The notes below the pieces were generated by a model, which was not told the origin of the DNA, did no database searches, and saw only the letters and a program-made list of their open reading frames with translations. The position numbers and the translations under genes were made by a program. DNA of 35,267 nt from an uncultured Selenomonadales bacterium (GTDB taxonomy: Bacteria > Bacillota > Negativicutes > Selenomonadales > Selenomonadaceae): contig CALFJB010000071.1 of assembly GCA_937877565.1 (NCBI GenBank), positions 1 through 35,267 of the forward strand, written 5' to 3'. Positions 31,754 through 35,267 of this stretch are shown in pieces (the first letter of the stretch is position 1; every line of letters begins with the position of its first letter).

Positions 31754-34700
31754 TTGGCTACGCAACAGGAAGTTATCAAAAAATTTGTCGAATCTCTCGA
31801 TAAAACTAATCTTAGAGGAACAGCGGCTGTAGATGAGGCAGTTCGTGCGTGTTCAAGTTTTACAAGCTATAGCGATTTGATGGAACATTTTTTAGCGGAC
31901 AGAAATAACGCTTCAAGCGGTGATGATTTTCTCAAACGTTATTGCGGAATTAACCTTGACAACGCGGACACTGGAGCAATTACCGGCTCTGACGCGGGCG
32001 GAAAAACTGTTAAAACTGCTGAATCCATTGTACTTGAATCTGGTAACAGTACTTCAGTTTATCCGCCAAGCAACAGTTTCAGTTACAAAGGTTTAACCGT
32101 TAATGTACCAAATGCAAGTAAACTTAATGACGCACAAAAAAATATTATCGCAGGGATTTATACTTGGTGGCTTAAAGGCGGTCTTGATCTTATTGAACAA
32201 ACTTACGGAATCAGCTTTTCTGATAATGATACCACTTGTAAAACAATTAATGTTGATTTTGATATGGGAAGTAATTCTAATCTAACCTATGTATGGAATT
32301 GGAACAGTTCGGTTACTACGATACACATTAACAGTAGTTTATATCAAAATCTCCAAAACTCCGATGCAAATGGAGCAGGTGACTTACCAAGTACTCCAAA
32401 TCTGGATCGTATCATAGCATATGGTCTTTCCAGACCGCTTATGCGTGCTAAGATAAACTACGAAGATAATTTACCAAGTACTATAGGCAAAGGAATTTCC
32501 GTTCTTATAGACGGTTATGATGATAAAGGGAAAAATGAGATTTTAGAATTAGTGAACGATTCAACTAAAATATCACGATATTCTATTTCAAATAATACAC
32601 TTGATACTGGTATTCACGGTGATGATAATTATGATTTTGCTATGGGATATATGCTCCTGCGTTATCTTGCAAAACAAACGGCAGATTCAACAACTGTTGA
32701 AATTAATATTCCTGCGGACGCTTTGGAGTACAACGGGCATAGTTACAAAATTTATCAAGACGGTATGACTTGGCAAGAAGCTAAAAAATATTGTGAAGAT
32801 ATGGGCGGGCATTTAGTCACAATAACTGATGAATCTGAACAAACATTTGTCAAAAGTTTGTTGGAAAATGAACAAACGCCAAAAAACAGCTACTGGATGG
32901 GTGGTTATCAAGACCAATATGGGAATTGGAATTGGATTACCAATGAAAAATTTACTTTTAGTGCTTGGGCACCTGGATTGCCAGATGACGCTGGAGAACC
33001 GGAAAACTATATTATGATGTATAACGCTATAAATCCAGCAAGACCAACTAATAAAATTGGCGAATGGAATGACATCAGAGAAGATGGCGTATGCAATGGA
33101 ACTCAAAAAAACGAGCCATTTTTTGGAGTTCAAAATTTTGGATTTATTTGTGAATGGGAGACTTCAAAAGATACTGTTTCTATTGAATATACTCCTGAAG
33201 ACCTCGCCAACAATTTAAGTGCGTTAAATTCTGTTTTGGAAATTGGCAAGGGTACTGATAAAAAACCGTATGACAAAACAAACGACCTTTCTGTACAAAT
33301 TGCCAAAAGTGAAATTGATTTTATTCGTTGGCTCGGTAAAGTTTGGGGCGCAATGACACGTTATGAACACGACGCAAACGGGAATGTTGTTTTAGACAGC
33401 AACGGTGATCCTAAAAAGGATACTTCTACGACTAAAACGGTAATTAACGCAGGGTATAACACTATTTTAGAACTTGATACTGTTTTCAAATCTGTAAAAA
33501 ATATATCGAGTGGAAAACTTGGTGCAGGTGAGATAACCAATGAACTTACAAAAATTGGAAATAGTATTGCCAAAATTGTTAATTATCTCCAACAATTAAA
33601 GAATGGCAATCCAAATGGCGGTTTTCTTAATAGTACGGTATCATCTTCGCTTGGAATTGTAACAAATGTAATTACTTGTATCACGGATGGAGCAAGTTTT
33701 CCGGAAGTTCAAGGTATTGTAAATAATGCTGTCAATCTTCTTGAACAGGCAGTAAAAACAGGCGTAGACGGAATTTGGAAAAATACAAAATTTGGCGATT
33801 GGCTGGCTAATAATGTCGCCGGACAAAAAGTATCTAACTTCGTGAAAAATGGTAAAGTTGGTACCGTTACGACGGCGATTACTTGCTTATTTACTGCCGT
33901 TGATAAATTTACGAAAAACTCTACCCAATATGCAATAGATGGCGTTCCAAAATCCACAGCGTTTGCCAACAGTTGTATTGACGCAATAAGCGGAATTGTC
34001 AACACTTTGTCAAATACATACTTAAAAAAACTTATAGGAATTGATGCAGATACTATCTTTCAGGGAGTTCATACTGTAGCCGCAGCTATTAAATTTGGAA
34101 TTCAACACGTGGCTGCATGGGCAACTGGAGGAGACACAAGCCAAATTCAATTTACTACAACCGACAAAACATTTACTGATTTAATTGGCGGCGCACTTAA
34201 AGATTTGATAACTGGAACTACTGAATATGAGTACGTCTTCAACGAAAAAAATAAAAAGAAAATCTACACAATAAAAGGCAATAATCATATTACAAATTTT
34301 GGTTCTCAATGTACGATAAATGCGGGCGAAGGAAACGACACCGTATTTTGTCACGAAGGTACACAACAAAACTACGTTGACGGCGGCAACGATAACGATA
34401 TAATTTTTCTTTACGGTGCGTCAAATAAAGTTTATGGCGGCTATGGCAATGACAGTTTAACTATTTACAGTGATGGAAAAACTCCATTGAGTGGCAATAT
34501 CATTGATGGCGAAAATGGAGACGATATTATTTTAATTGATGGCAGTCGTGCTAATTCTAAAGGAAGAACTTCAAACACAATAATTGGTAATTCAGGTGAT
34601 GATATTATCATTTTGGAAAATACAAAAACTGATAATGTTATTTGGTATAACAACGGTGATGGTGATGATGTTATTTTTGGCTGCGATACGAATGATACAA

Positions 34701-35267
34701 TAAAAATCAATAAAAGCGACTATACATCTAAAATTGAAGGAAGTAATATAAAAATAAAAATTGGTGAAGGCTCAATTATTCTTATGGACGCCAAAAGTAA
34801 AACTCCAAAAATTATTAAAACTAATGAAGATATGTTCCCTTTGGGCGTTATTGCCGATAAAAAACAAACTACCCTTACTGTTAAAAATGAATTTCGCGCA
34901 GGCAGCATATCACTTGATAATTATTCGGCAACATTTACCAAAGTCGATGCTTCAGGATTGGCGAAAACTCAAACTATAGAAATTTCCGGCAATTCGGCTA
35001 TAAACTCAATTAAAGGTGGTAAAGGTGATGATATAATTCGTGGATATGCGGGCAACGATACATTGATTGGCGGCGAAGGTAATGATATGCTTTTTGGCGG
35101 CGCAAACAATGATTTACTCAAGGGAGGAACAGGCGCAGATACAATAAATGGCGGTAACGGCAATGATACTCTCACTGGTAGCACAGGCAAAGATATTTTT
35201 GTTTACGAAAGTGGCAGTGATATTATTACCGACTACAAATCCGGCGAAGATAAAATTAAACTTAATC
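31754..35267 (+). CDS. RTX-repeat exoprotein with C-type lectin domain and degenerate protease-like region, partial
   Basis: The frame is open from TTG 31754 (AAGGAG upstream) to the window edge: 1171 residues without a stop. Residues 1-80 are an N-terminal region shared, as I recall, by RTX exoproteins of Selenomonadales (GTAAVDEAVRACSSF, GDDFLKRYCGI). Residues about 120-265 resemble their metalloprotease-like domain, but the HExxH place reads YGLSR (223-227), so catalysis is unlikely. Residues about 326-472 form a C-type lectin domain (SYWMGGYQD, GEWNDI, GFICEW). A helical region follows. From about 855 come calcium-binding nonapeptides (GGEGNDMLFGG, GGNGNDTLTG). There is no N-terminal signal peptide; type I secretion is expected. 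No secretion genes are in the window. Confidence 0.9.
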   Translation, partial: MATQQEVIKKFVESLDKTNLRGTAAVDEAVRACSSFTSYSDLMEHFLADRNNASSGDDFLKRYCGINLDNADTGAITGSDAGGKTVKTAESIVLESGNSTSVYPPSNSFSYKGLTVNVPNASKLNDAQKNIIAGIYTWWLKGGLDLIEQTYGISFSDNDTTCKTINVDFDMGSNSNLTYVWNWNSSVTTIHINSSLYQNLQNSDANGAGDLPSTPNLDRIIAYGLSRPLMRAKINYEDNLPSTIGKGISVLIDGYDDKGKNEILELVNDSTKISRYSISNNTLDTGIHGDDNYDFAMGYMLLRYLAKQTADSTTVEINIPADALEYNGHSYKIYQDGMTWQEAKKYCEDMGGHLVTITDESEQTFVKSLLENEQTPKNSYWMGGYQDQYGNWNWITNEKFTFSAWAPGLPDDAGEPENYIMMYNAINPARPTNKIGEWNDIREDGVCNGTQKNEPFFGVQNFGFICEWETSKDTVSIEYTPEDLANNLSALNSVLEIGKGTDKKPYDKTNDLSVQIAKSEIDFIRWLGKVWGAMTRYEHDANGNVVLDSNGDPKKDTSTTKTVINAGYNTILELDTVFKSVKNISSGKLGAGEITNELTKIGNSIAKIVNYLQQLKNGNPNGGFLNSTVSSSLGIVTNVITCITDGASFPEVQGIVNNAVNLLEQAVKTGVDGIWKNTKFGDWLANNVAGQKVSNFVKNGKVGTVTTAITCLFTAVDKFTKNSTQYAIDGVPKSTAFANSCIDAISGIVNTLSNTYLKKLIGIDADTIFQGVHTVAAAIKFGIQHVAAWATGGDTSQIQFTTTDKTFTDLIGGALKDLITGTTEYEYVFNEKNKKKIYTIKGNNHITNFGSQCTINAGEGNDTVFCHEGTQQNYVDGGNDNDIIFLYGASNKVYGGYGNDSLTIYSDGKTPLSGNIIDGENGDDIILIDGSRANSKGRTSNTIIGNSGDDIIILENTKTDNVIWYNNGDGDDVIFGCDTNDTIKINKSDYTSKIEGSNIKIKIGEGSIILMDAKSKTPKIIKTNEDMFPLGVIADKKQTTLTVKNEFRAGSISLDNYSATFTKVDASGLAKTQTIEISGNSAINSIKGGKGDDIIRGYAGNDTLIGGEGNDMLFGGANNDLLKGGTGADTINGGNGNDTLTGSTGKDIFVYESGSDIITDYKSGEDKIKLN

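Overview
The window looks like a chromosome segment of a low-GC member of the Negativicutes (Selenomonadales type). PolC, a Firmicute replicative polymerase, sits beside an export system of the Wzm/Wzt type used for Gram-negative surface polysaccharide. There are anaerobic cobalamin genes and a large RTX-repeat exoprotein whose N-terminus I associate with Selenomonadales. TTG starts behind strong Shine-Dalgarno sites are common and were used to set several starts. The assignment is inference; there is no rRNA in the window. No tRNA, CRISPR array, insertion sequence or known riboswitch was seen.

Layout. 1-3.5 kb (+ strand): the end of cbiG, then cbiH and cbiJ of the anaerobic corrin pathway. 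They are interrupted by a small antisense HNH-like gene, a frameshifted TPR pseudogene and a cyclophilin-like lipoprotein. 3.6-20.9 kb (- strand, read right to left): a long string of genes starting at a good promoter upstream of purE. It runs purE, a small secreted Pro/Arg-rich protein, purC, a second small secreted protein, purM and purN. After a terminator follow a small protein, a hexapeptide acetyltransferase, a one-domain purH and purD. These lead into a surface-glycan block (GT2, NeuD/PglD-type acyltransferase, wzm, wzt, and a radical SAM/methyltransferase fusion), then cbiF, a PolC with no exonuclease domain, and a flavin reductase. 21-24.5 kb (- strand): panF-yhdT (pantothenate uptake), a small unknown gene and a twin-arginine metallophosphoesterase. 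24.5-26.8 kb: a structured non-coding element and an OmpR-type two-component pair.

27-31.7 kb is an accessory, partly decayed region. It holds an HsdS with no HsdM or HsdR in the window, gene remnants including a PIN-domain tail, a DarT1-type NADAR antitoxin homologue without a toxin, a secreted transglutaminase-like protein and several fragments. From 31.75 kb to the window end runs an RTX exoprotein. It has a region resembling a metalloprotease whose HExxH site is lost, a C-type lectin domain and calcium-binding nonapeptide repeats.

Most notable signals: (1) three arrays of 7-bp repeats, each overlapping the 3' end of a gene and supplying its TAG stop; (2) the exonuclease-less PolC; (3) the solitary NADAR protein; (4) the RTX/lectin/pseudo-protease exoprotein; (5) the three-domain radical SAM fusion in the glycan block; (6) the nested inverted-repeat element at 24.5 kb.
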